A stretch of 64,000 nt of DNA from Actinobaculum sp. oral taxon 183 str. F0552 (GTDB taxonomy: Bacteria; Actinomycetota; Actinomycetes; Actinomycetales; Actinomycetaceae), in contig NZ_KE951405.1 of assembly GCF_000466165.1 (NCBI RefSeq), forward strand, positions 22,501 to 86,500. Reading direction: 5' to 3'. A program made the translations under genes and the position numbers. Each line of letters begins with the position of its first letter. The stretch's first letter is position 1. Positions 16,460 through 24,560 of this stretch are shown piece by piece. A model generated the notes under the pieces. The model was not told where the DNA came from and did no database searches. It was given only the letters and a program-made list of their open reading frames with translations.

Positions 16460-17632
16460 ATGTCCGCTCCACTCACGGTTGCGATTCTCGCCGGGGGCTT
16501 GACGCACGAACGCGAGGTGTCCCTGCACTCGGGACGGCGCGTCGCGGCCGCGCTGCGCGAAGCGGGCATGTACGTCAAGATCTTCGACGTCGACGCGAAC
16601 CTCCTGCAACGCCTTCACTCCATGGCTCCCGATATCGTGTGGCCGCTCATTCACGGAAGCACAGGGGAGGACGGTTCGCTTCAGGATCTTCTCGAACTGG
16701 CCGGCCATCCCTATGTCGGCACGGACCCAGCCTCCTGCAAGCTGGCGTCGGACAAGGCCATCGCAGCCGCCGTCCTGGCACGTGAGGGTGTCGCAATGCC
16801 CGACTCAGTGACGATCCCACAAAAGCTCTTCCGCGAGGTGGGTGTGGCACCGATTCTCGATCTGATCAAAGCGCGCTTCGGATTTCCCCTGGTGGTCAAA
16901 CCGTCGCAGGGAGGTTCGGCGCTTGGAGTGACGATTGTCGAGGAATCGGCAGCCTTGCCCGGCGCGATGGTCGACTGCTACGCCTATGGCGAAGACGCTC
17001 GGATCGAAAAGTACATCGACGGGCGCGAGGTAGCGGTCGCGGTCATGGAGAGGGCCACAGAGTCTTCCTCCGCTGAGCCCCCGTCCACCGTACCTTCGTC
17101 ATCTGCCACGTCTTCAGCGCTCGCTGAATCCTTGTCACCTACCGCATCACCCTCGCCCGCTGCGCCGTCTCCATCCACAGCAGCGACTTCAGCGCCGTCT
17201 CCATCCGCGGCATCAGATCCAGCTGCGACATATGAACAAGCTTCGTTCTGCCGGGCGCCAACCTCTCGGACCGGCGAACCCCATGCGCTTCCGCCCGTGG
17301 AGATCGTCACCGATGGCCCATACGATTTCGATGCGCGTTACAATGCCGGTCGCTCCGAGTACTTCGTCCCCGCCCGCCTGACGGACGAGGAGACATCCAC
17401 AGTCAAATCAACCGCAGAGAGAGTGCACAGGATTCTCGGCTTACGGCATTTGTCACGCACAGACATCGTTCTCGACGGAGACGGCGTTCCCTGGGTGCTG
17501 GACGTCAACGTCGCCCCCGGTATGACGGAGACATCCCTTTTCCCGCAGGCCGCCGCAGCCGAAGCGCACAACCTCGGCACTACTGTAGACGATTTGTATA
17601 CGAAGATTCTGCGTTCAGCCATAGATCGGTAA
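16460..17632 (+). CDS. D-alanine--D-alanine ligase family ATP-grasp protein with low-complexity insert
   Basis: A 390-residue ATP-grasp ligase starting at ATG 16460 (GGGAGG ribosome site). Residues 5-15 (VAILAGGLTHEREVS) and HGSTGEDGSLQ near 66-76 are D-Ala-D-Ala ligase signatures, KPSQGGSALGV near 148-157 is the ATP-binding loop, and LDVNVAPGMTETSLFP near the C-terminus is the Mg/substrate loop, with Asp in place of the usual Glu. Between DGREVAVAVMER and PPVEIVTDG, residues about 199-276 form a Ser/Pro/Ala/Thr-rich insert absent from ordinary ligases. It may make D-Ala-D-Ala or a related dipeptide; its remoteness from other mur genes leaves that open. It converges with parB. Confidence 0.8.
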   Translation: MSAPLTVAILAGGLTHEREVSLHSGRRVAAALREAGMYVKIFDVDANLLQRLHSMAPDIVWPLIHGSTGEDGSLQDLLELAGHPYVGTDPASCKLASDKAIAAAVLAREGVAMPDSVTIPQKLFREVGVAPILDLIKARFGFPLVVKPSQGGSALGVTIVEESAALPGAMVDCYAYGEDARIEKYIDGREVAVAVMERATESSSAEPPSTVPSSSATSSALAESLSPTASPSPAAPSPSTAATSAPSPSAASDPAATYEQASFCRAPTSRTGEPHALPPVEIVTDGPYDFDARYNAGRSEYFVPARLTDEETSTVKSTAERVHRILGLRHLSRTDIVLDGDGVPWVLDVNVAPGMTETSLFPQAAAAEAHNLGTTVDDLYTKILRSAIDR

Positions 17633-17738
17633 TCCGAATGGCGTCGATTCGGCCGCTACAAGAGGATGGGATTCGTTTTTCAAACCTCTCGAATTCTCCT
17701 TTTCGTACCATGAGTTTGTTGTTCTGTGCTTTCGACGC

Positions 17739-19577
17739 TTATTCGGGGACATCAATACCCGCTTCACCCGGTGTTAAGACTCCGAGAATCCGATTGAGTT
17801 CGTCAATGGAAGCGAAATCGATTTTAATAGATCCACGTTTGGCGCCCATCTCCACCTTCACTCGCGTATCGAAGCGATCGGCGAGCCGGGTCGAAAGCTC
17901 TCCCAGTTCAGGCGCATAACGCTTGGTCCGTCGCCGGACAGGTCTCGGCGGCGTCTGCTCATCGCCAACTGCAACCAGCTCTTCCACCTGCCGCACAGAA
18001 AGGCCTTCGGCCACGATTCTATGGGCTATGCGCTCCATGGCCGCCGAATCGGACAGTCCCAATAGCGCACGCGCATGGCCAGCCGAAAGTCCTCCCGCGG
18101 CGACACGTCGCTGGACGAGAGGCGGCAATTTGAGAAGACGAAGCGTATTGGAGATTTGCGGGCGCGAACGTGCTATCCTCCGTGACAGCTCTTCCTGCGT
18201 GCACTGGAAGTCTTCAAGCAACTGCTGATAAGCCGCCGCCTCTTCAAGGGCATTGAGCTGGGTACGGTGGAGGTTTTCGAGCAATGCATCACGCAGAAGA
18301 TCCTGATCTTGTGTATGCCGCACGATCGCGGGTACAGTGTCAATCCCCGCCAGCTCACAAGCACGCCAGCGCCGTTCACCCATGATGAGTTCATATCTGG
18401 CTTCGGGCTTATCGGCGATTGGCGCTTCAAGCGGTCGGACGATGACCGGTTGGAGTACCCCAACCTCCTTGATCGAAGCGGCGAGCTCGGCAAGCTCGTC
18501 TTCATCGAAGACCGTTCGTGGCTGTTTCGTGTTCGGGATTATTGCAGTCAATGGAAGCTCTGCGAACGTGGCCCCTGGCACCTCGACCAACCCGCCATCG
18601 GAATCATTCTCCAAAGCATCGTCCGCAGAAACGACATCGGGTTGGTTACCAGCGTTTGAACGATCGTTGGTTGTAGCGGCAGAAGCCGTTTGCTCTGAGT
18701 CGAAATCGTCCAGAGAATCAGATGCATCAGAGTCAGGATCGGAATCCAAACCATTGCCGGCATGCGAAGTCTCGGAATCCGCAATCCGGTCGGCTTCAGG
18801 ATATTCCTCATGATTGTCGAAACGATCGTTCATGGTGTCCTCCGATTTCTCGAAGCTGTCAATGTCTGTCAGACTCTTCTCACGGCTTTCCCGATTGTCT
18901 TCCGGAAGGTGCGTTTCATTGATCTTCACAGGCATGCTGTCCGAAGGTTCAAGGCTGATCGATGATTCAACGTTCATAGAACTTTCGCTGTTTTCTGCTA
19001 AGGTGACAGCATCTTTCTCTTCTTGTTCTTCCTCAAGAAGTTCAACCTCGAGTTGTCGTCCAGCTTCGGTATCTTCATGAACAGCATGGTCCGGTTTCGA
19101 TCGCTTTACCGCTTTCGATCGCTTTACCGCAATGCGAGACGACTCCTCCGACAAAACGACGACGCCATCTTGGTCAAAGGCCTTCCCATTTCCATTTCTT
19201 TTTGTCGACTTTTCCTCGGGTGAATTCGCTTTACTTTCAGATTGAGGAATTACAATTTCATTTTGTTTGTTTTCATCATGTTTTACATTAGTTTTTTGTT
19301 TTGTTTTCGAAGAAGGCTTTTCACGACTTTTCTTTGTTTCATCTATGCTTTTCCGGTTATTCTTTGTGTTATTGGTTGACTTCGTAGCAGAATCAGTAGT
19401 TCGATCAGTTTTGTTGCCCCGTTCCAGTAAGAACTTTTCCTCCAGAGGAACTTTTGACTTTTTCTCTTCGGAATTCCCCCCGAAGAATACGTCAATCGGG
19501 CGGTCTTTTACCTCTTTCTGTGAATTCGGAATAAGGGCTCCGATACCTTTACCTAAACCGCGTCTACGTTCCGCCAT
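17739..19577 (-). CDS. parB: Chromosome-partitioning protein ParB with a very long acidic insertion
   Basis: A 612-residue ParB, about twice the usual length. Residues 1-20 hold the ParA-contacting peptide (RRRGLGKGIGALIP). Residues 21-330 are a highly charged Glu/Asp/Ser/Lys/Asn-rich stretch with no predicted fold. The core then follows: the N-domain from 337 (LPLTAIIPNTKQPR), the CTP-binding box GERRWRA at 400-406, ENLHRTQLNALEEA near 434-447, the parS-binding helix-turn-helix near 460-510 (SRPQISNTLRLL, LSAGHARALLG), and a dimerization tail from about 550. It is the second gene of a parA-parB operon, 14 bp after parA, and the parS array lies just upstream of parA. The DNA of the insertion is notably AT-rich. 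Confidence 0.95.
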   Translation of the reverse strand: MAERRRGLGKGIGALIPNSQKEVKDRPIDVFFGGNSEEKKSKVPLEEKFLLERGNKTDRTTDSATKSTNNTKNNRKSIDETKKSREKPSSKTKQKTNVKHDENKQNEIVIPQSESKANSPEEKSTKRNGNGKAFDQDGVVVLSEESSRIAVKRSKAVKRSKPDHAVHEDTEAGRQLEVELLEEEQEEKDAVTLAENSESSMNVESSISLEPSDSMPVKINETHLPEDNRESREKSLTDIDSFEKSEDTMNDRFDNHEEYPEADRIADSETSHAGNGLDSDPDSDASDSLDDFDSEQTASAATTNDRSNAGNQPDVVSADDALENDSDGGLVEVPGATFAELPLTAIIPNTKQPRTVFDEDELAELAASIKEVGVLQPVIVRPLEAPIADKPEARYELIMGERRWRACELAGIDTVPAIVRHTQDQDLLRDALLENLHRTQLNALEEAAAYQQLLEDFQCTQEELSRRIARSRPQISNTLRLLKLPPLVQRRVAAGGLSAGHARALLGLSDSAAMERIAHRIVAEGLSVRQVEELVAVGDEQTPPRPVRRRTKRYAPELGELSTRLADRFDTRVKVEMGAKRGSIKIDFASIDELNRILGVLTPGEAGIDVPE

Positions 19578-19591
19578 AGTGAAGTGACCCC

Positions 19592-20545
19592 TTACTCGGC
19601 TCTATCAGCCAGTTCGTGCGCCGCGGCTAGATAAGCAATGGCACCGCTGGAACGAGGTGCATAGGTAATCACGGTCTCGCCGTATGATGGTGATTCAGCA
19701 ATGCGCACTGACCGAGGAATTTCAACAGATAGCGTTTCCTCAGGGAAGAAATCCCGCACATTTTCGGATACTTCAGCGCTGAGATTTGTGTTTTTCGAAG
19801 CCATAGTTAGAAGAATCGTGCTGACTCGAAGACCGGCGTTCCATCCATCGCGCGCTCCTTCTATAGTCCTCAAAAGTTGCGTGAGACCTTCGAGAGCATA
19901 GTACTCAGTTTGAACGGGAATTAGAACCTCATGAGCGGCGATCAGTGCATTGATTGGAAGTAGCGACATGCTTGGCGGACAGTCTATTATCACATAATCG
20001 AATCGTTCGCCTTGTTCCGCAAGTTCTTCTAAAGCAGGATACAGGGTTTCGCGTAAACGCGTACTTCGATCTGGTGCTTCCACCAGTTCGACATCGACAA
20101 GGGCAAGATTGATTGACGAAGGCGCAATGTACAATCCCGGCAGCTTTTTGGACTGTTGCAAAATCTCGAAAAAGGAAACCTCTCGAGTAAGGACATTGTA
20201 CAGACCAAGAGTGTCTTCATTACGTTCTGCACCAAGCGCAGTAGACGCATTTCCCTGAGGATCGTCATCAATGACGAGAACGCGAAGTCCGCCCGAGGCA
20301 AGTGCCGCCGCAAGATTAACGGCACTGGTTGTTTTACCAACCCCTCCTTTCTGATTTGCCACCGCAATGATTCGCGTCTTAGTTGGAACCTTGAATTTGG
20401 CGTCACCGATAGACTCAAGGCGTTTCATATCCTCCGCGAGACTGCGGGCAAGAGGGGCGCCTTCACCGACCAGACGATCCCACTGATTCGGGTTCGGTCC
20501 AGCGTTAGACCCACTCGTTTTAGCCTTTTTCATGGGATCACTCAC
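19592..20545 (-). CDS. parA: Chromosome-partitioning ATPase ParA
   Basis: A 317-residue ParA/Soj ATPase. The deviant Walker A loop KGGVGKTT with its signature lysine lies near residues 65-72, IDDDPQGNAS near 95-104, and Walker B YVIIDCPPS near 185-193. A GTG start at 20545 is chosen because GAGGAG lies 8 bp upstream; ATG 20533 is the alternative. A basic N-terminal extension precedes the core. ParA drives movement of ParB-parS complexes on the nucleoid. It heads the parA-parB operon and faces away from the long parS-bearing block. Confidence 0.95.
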   Translation of the reverse strand: MSDPMKKAKTSGSNAGPNPNQWDRLVGEGAPLARSLAEDMKRLESIGDAKFKVPTKTRIIAVANQKGGVGKTTSAVNLAAALASGGLRVLVIDDDPQGNASTALGAERNEDTLGLYNVLTREVSFFEILQQSKKLPGLYIAPSSINLALVDVELVEAPDRSTRLRETLYPALEELAEQGERFDYVIIDCPPSMSLLPINALIAAHEVLIPVQTEYYALEGLTQLLRTIEGARDGWNAGLRVSTILLTMASKNTNLSAEVSENVRDFFPEETLSVEIPRSVRIAESPSYGETVITYAPRSSGAIAYLAAAHELADRAE

Positions 20546-20967
20546 CTGAATTTCTCCTCTCATTGACCCTATTCTACGCAATACGAGCTGACAGAACCGA
20601 TGAAATCGACCTCTGAAATTCGTTTCATTTGTCAATGCACACATCGATTCGTTTAATCGTAGCCTGTTTAAGGATCAGTGACATGCATAATGGTCACTCA
20701 TTTATATTTTTGTTGTTTAGATTCGAATCATTATTCAAACATTCCATATGAATTGAATTTCCATTGCATTTAGCACCTAAAACTATTTCATTTTGTTGTC
20801 GCAATAGTACACAATGACATCTAATTGATCATAACACATGAAAAACAATGACTAAGTACCCATCAATTTGATTGTATTAACTTGATTTTCATTAATATCG
20901 CATTAGTTTTGAAATATTGGTACGACACTAGTCATATGTAATACGTTTATGTGCATCACACTTGCAT

Positions 20968-20981
20968 GTTTCACGTGAAAC
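20968..20981. promoter_or_regulatory. parS site 1
   Basis: Perfect palindrome GTTTCACGTGAAAC, flanked by T and A as in the 16-bp consensus. Confidence 0.95.
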
Positions 20982-21024
20982 ACATAAATTCAAATTACGC
21001 TGACTGTCTTAACTCATTTAAATC

Positions 21025-21038
21025 GTTTCACGTAAAAC
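21025..21038. promoter_or_regulatory. parS site 2 (one mismatch)
   Basis: GTTTCACGTAAAAC differs from the consensus at one position (G to A in the right half). It lies 57 bp from site 1 and may bind ParB more weakly. Confidence 0.7.
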
Positions 21039-21332
21039 GTTGCTACTTTATCAATGTCCCAATTCATAATGTCACTCAAATCAACCGACGCATCACAACC
21101 ACGATCAACCATCAACTTATGAGTGTCATTTGGCGATTTGAAGAAAAAATATTTCCATACAAATTGTGTACGTAAAATATATTACAGAAGCTATTATGTC
21201 TGTCGTTAAAGAATGTCTACTATTGTTCAGTAAGCATCCTTGACGTAAATTTAGTAACGCAATCGTTTTCGTAGTTCAATACACTAATTAGCAACCACTT
21301 CACCTAAGTATATTGGTTGGTAGAATTAAAAC

Positions 21333-21346
21333 GTTTCACGTGAAAC
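21333..21346. promoter_or_regulatory. parS site 3
   Basis: Perfect palindrome GTTTCACGTGAAAC, with C and G flanks. Confidence 0.95.
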
Positions 21347-21619
21347 GAGGGAATTGTACTTTGACAATCCTTTCAGTAAGGTAATCACTTAGAATTGGAA
21401 GTTTGTGTATCCTCTATAAAACTATTTATAATTGTTATTTGAATAATTATTGATACATGTTTAATACATCAATTCACTGACATGGCGTCATATGGACAAA
21501 TTTGATTATTGTCACTTTGAATGCAGTGAACAACAATTGGTCAATATTAGTAAAGTATTTAACGTCCGGTATTTAAATTAGTTTCATCAACGAATTCATA
21601 AAATTAATTTACTGTATCC

Positions 21620-21633
21620 GTTTCACGTGAAAC
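21620..21633. promoter_or_regulatory. parS site 4
   Basis: Perfect palindrome GTTTCACGTGAAAC, 287 bp from site 3. Confidence 0.95.
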
Positions 21634-21882
21634 AAGTGTACTTAACTATTTCGTAAAAATTGAATTGTTGTATATCAATGCTATGAAAAGTGTCTAGTTA
21701 TACATTGAATAATCGATTCAATAACTGACCGCAATTTCATTTAAACGTATATTACAATTGATAATTTGACAAAGCATTCAACACATTTCAACCATATAGT
21801 AATAGAATAGTATCTGTCAGTGATAACATAAATTTTCACCGAAAAGTTCCTAACTTTCGTCTAGCAGACACGACATCTCGAA

Positions 21883-21896
21883 GTTTCACGTGAAAC
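21883..21896. promoter_or_regulatory. parS site 5
   Basis: Perfect palindrome GTTTCACGTGAAAC, 263 bp from site 4. Confidence 0.95.
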
Positions 21897-22071
21897 AGAA
21901 TAGTCATGAATAATTGCATAAATTTTGCTTGGTACAGGCAAACAGCAAACTACTGTTCGGCATTCCATCTGTAGTGTATGAAGTGGAATTTGGAATGGCA
22001 GACTGTAACTAACTATAATTATTCAGGCAATTTTGAATATGACCATCCAATCAAAACACTCTTCCGATTCC

Positions 22072-22085
22072 GTTTCACGTGAAAC
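22072..22085. promoter_or_regulatory. parS site 6
   Basis: Perfect palindrome GTTTCACGTGAAAC, 189 bp from site 5. Confidence 0.95.
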
Positions 22086-22607
22086 ATCATAGATCTCACG
22101 GACATCTATTCTTAATCGGTCATGTACTACTGGATTAATGATGAACAATTCCTAATTGACCACGTCAAAGTAATTTACAAGACATTTTTCGAATTACGAT
22201 TGTCAATAGACAATAGTGCAGAATTGTACAGATTCATTATATTTTGAATACTTACTGAACCTATAACTGGCACATACAATTTTGTACATGGTCAATATGA
22301 AATGACATGTCGTTTATGATGCTTCGACACCATTGTATGTATTTACAATACACAATTTGTATGCGAAACCATAAGCGTGTTTCATCTCGGAATTCTATTA
22401 TGATTCAATGAATACATCAGTTCAATGAATAGACAACATTGTCTAGCAATTACCAAGAACGGATAACGACAATTACTCACATAGTGGAACATCCATACGT
22501 CAAATTAATGGTTAAAAGGTTACCAACGATGGATAGCGCGAAAGTAACCATTATACAATTTCCAATTTGCTTACTGGATGAACTGACTATGTGAATTTCC
22601 TATCGTT

Positions 22608-22621
22608 GTTTCACGTGAAAC
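22608..22621. promoter_or_regulatory. parS site 7
   Basis: Perfect palindrome GTTTCACGTGAAAC with T and A flanks, after the largest gap in the array (536 bp). Confidence 0.95.
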
Positions 22622-22830
22622 ATAAACTATTGGAATTCACAAATTTTTGTCACACAATTTCTGAATTAATTCCCTAGTGTTGACATAATTAGTACCGTAT
22701 ACAAACTAAGCAGTAGTCAATGTCTAACACAACCACATTCAATTCAAGCGATATGAGCTAGACAAGTAAACGTATCAACAGCAAATGATTCGTTTCATAA
22801 ACATCATCCTCTGGTGGTGATACATACCAT

Positions 22831-22844
22831 GTTTCACGTGAAAC
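22831..22844. promoter_or_regulatory. parS site 8
   Basis: Perfect palindrome GTTTCACGTGAAAC, about 160 bp from the end of rsmG. Confidence 0.95.
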
Positions 22845-23002
22845 CTTTTTCGTGGCGCCAATTAGTCGTGTGAAGGCGAACATATGACACTCATATTAGA
22901 GTGGTCATACAATAGGTTTCAATTGAATGAGAATTATGCGATGTGCATATACCATTTTAAATCATCAGTTGAAATGACCAACAATGATCGCCAGAACTAA
23001 TT

Positions 23003-23644
23003 CTATTTCTTTCGGACTTCCAAGACTCTTGTCATTTCATTTGTTCCAAAAGGAATAACGTCATATACGTCTGCCCACGCTGCCCGAGTCTTCTTAAAAA
23101 CATCAAATGCAGCGTTAATTTCTTCATCAACACGTAAACCTTTCAAAGTAAGCAAAGATCCAGATGATTTCAAAAGAGGCATAGTAAGAGGCAACAGTCT
23201 CCGTACAGAAGCAACTGCACGTGCAGTGACAATATCGGCTTGAATCACATGACTAAGCCGTTCAGCCCGTCCATGATAGATTTCGACATTGTCTAAACCA
23301 ATCGCATCAACAACGTCATGGAGCCAGGCAGAACGTCGTTCCATTGACTCGACAAGAAACAAATTAAGATCGGGTCGAATTATAGCAATTACCATTCCTG
23401 GAAAACCCGCGCCCGTTCCGACATCAACAACAAAAGAACCATCTGGAATGAAATCAACAATAGCCGTCGAATTGAGAATATGTCGAGACCATAGGCGTCC
23501 TAGTTCGTGAGGTCCAATAAGTCCACGCAATTCACCTTCAGATATGAGCATTGTGGAAAATTTTTGCAATCTCTTCCATGCCCTATTTCCGAAACGTGAG
23601 GCCCCACCTTTAGGTGGAGCCTCACTACCGTCTGCATTCATCAT
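23003..23644 (-). CDS. rsmG: 16S rRNA (guanine-527-N7) methyltransferase
   Basis: A 213-residue RsmG/GidB. The family signature EGELRGLIGPHELGRLWSRH (residues 36-55) precedes the AdoMet-binding VDVGTGAGFPG (near 70-80); ARAVAS near 150 is also typical. It methylates G527 of 16S rRNA, and loss of the enzyme gives low-level streptomycin resistance in other bacteria. The start at 23644 yields a normal length. The first 20 codons contain a strong inverted repeat (see 23596-23625). It follows khpB on the same strand after 86 bp and ends at the parS block. Confidence 0.95.
   Translation of the reverse strand: MMNADGSEAPPKGGASRFGNRAWKRLQKFSTMLISEGELRGLIGPHELGRLWSRHILNSTAIVDFIPDGSFVVDVGTGAGFPGMVIAIIRPDLNLFLVESMERRSAWLHDVVDAIGLDNVEIYHGRAERLSHVIQADIVTARAVASVRRLLPLTMPLLKSSGSLLTLKGLRVDEEINAAFDVFKKTRAAWADVYDVIPFGTNEMTRVLEVRKK
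23596..23625 (-). repeat. GC-rich hairpin inside the 5' end of rsmG
   Basis: GTGAGGC at 23596-23602 pairs with GCCTCAC at 23619-23625, and CCACC (23604-23608) with GGTGG (23613-23617), around a 4-nt loop and a single mismatch: 12 pairs in all. It begins about 20 nt after the rsmG start codon in an AT-rich region and could slow translation or transcription. No T-tract follows. Confidence 0.7.
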
Positions 23645-23730
23645 GCTATTTCATGCTCCGATAGTAAAATTAAAAAAGTGAGCAAATGGATGGAATGCAT
23701 CTAGCTTACGTCCTATTAATGGTTGTGAAA

Positions 23731-24516
23731 TCAACTATCGATAACCGATTCATTGAGAACGGAATCGTCATCAGATTCATGTGACTCTACGTTACTATCT
23801 TCATTTTCATATGAACTTTCATCGGAAACGAATTCACCAGACGCCAGATCACTCGATCCGTCGATAGCAAAAGAACTAGTTACTTTTGGTGAATCACTGC
23901 CGTCTTCATTGGTTTCGCCCATAACCGCCGACCGTATTTCCGGTTGATCTGAATCATCAGTAGTTTCCTGTAAGACCGCATCGTCACCATCTTCACCTCC
24001 AGCAGAACTCTCTAATGAAGTCAAGGCGATAACTACGTGTCGGGACGAGCCTACACCTTCAGAATCGGAAACGACATTTGCGGCTGCTGCTATGTCATGA
24101 ACGACTTTTCTTTCAAATGGATTCATGGGTGGAAGTGTCACCGATTCACCGTTCATGAGAACTGTCGCAATAGCTTCACGAGCAATTGCCGCAATTTCAG
24201 CACGATGTGCCTCTCGATAGCCCGCTATATCTAGCATAAGGCGACTACGTTCACCGGTTTTAGATTGAACGGCTAGCCTCGTCAATTCCTGAAGGGACTC
24301 TAGAACCTCACCGTTCCTTCCTATAAGACGCTTAAGCCGCCGATCTGCCGGACCGTCAGTCACCACGGCAACGGCAGCTCGTTCGGCCTCGACGCTGATT
24401 TCGATATCACCATCGAGGTCTGCGATATCAAGAAGCTCTTCAAGGTAATCAGCGGCTAGATCACCTTCCGCATCGAGCTTTTTGATCAATTCACTTCTTG
24501 AGCTGGGGATACTCAT
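23731..24516 (-). CDS. khpB: KhpB/Jag RNA-binding protein
   Basis: A 261-residue protein. The first 155 residues form the KH-II domain (RLIGRNGEVLESLQELTRLA near 83-102) and the R3H domain (YREAHRAEIAAIAREA and SSRHVVI). The last 100 residues are a Ser/Asp/Glu-rich acidic tail with no fold. KhpB binds small RNAs and mRNAs in Gram-positive bacteria and influences cell division and cell-wall synthesis. Position between yidC and rsmG is the conserved order. The tail echoes the acidic insertion of ParB nearby, a possible compositional trend of this locus. Confidence 0.9.
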   Translation of the reverse strand: MSIPSSRSELIKKLDAEGDLAADYLEELLDIADLDGDIEISVEAERAAVAVVTDGPADRRLKRLIGRNGEVLESLQELTRLAVQSKTGERSRLMLDIAGYREAHRAEIAAIAREAIATVLMNGESVTLPPMNPFERKVVHDIAAAANVVSDSEGVGSSRHVVIALTSLESSAGGEDGDDAVLQETTDDSDQPEIRSAVMGETNEDGSDSPKVTSSFAIDGSSDLASGEFVSDESSYENEDSNVESHESDDDSVLNESVIDS

Positions 24517-24560
24517 TATTTAACCTTTCCACAGCAAGAAAAATAGCTGTATCATGATTT

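Larger units (their letters stand above)
20546..23002. other. AT-rich non-coding parS array (chromosomal centromere)
   Basis: A 2.46-kb stretch with no gene-like open frame, between parA and rsmG. It is strikingly AT-rich against the GC-rich flanks. It contains seven perfect copies of the 14-bp parS palindrome and one copy with a single change, spread over 1.88 kb (20968-22844) with spacings of 57, 308, 287, 263, 189, 536 and 223 bp. I found no further perfect parS in the rest of the window. The likely role is nucleation of the ParB-CTP complex. The absence of DnaA-box clusters argues against it being the replication start itself. Confidence 0.9.

Noticed and set aside
20951..21175. 74-codon open frame inside the parS block
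   Set aside because: It spans two parS sites, has no ribosome site and no protein-like pattern; a chance frame in AT-rich DNA.
22378..22391. Possible ninth, degenerate parS in the 536-bp gap
   Set aside because: GTTTCATCTCGGAA matches the consensus at too few positions to be called; the symmetry is lost.
20546..23002. The parS block as the replication origin
   Set aside because: It is AT-rich and gene-free, but it lacks a cluster of DnaA boxes; the dnaA-flanking gaps have them.
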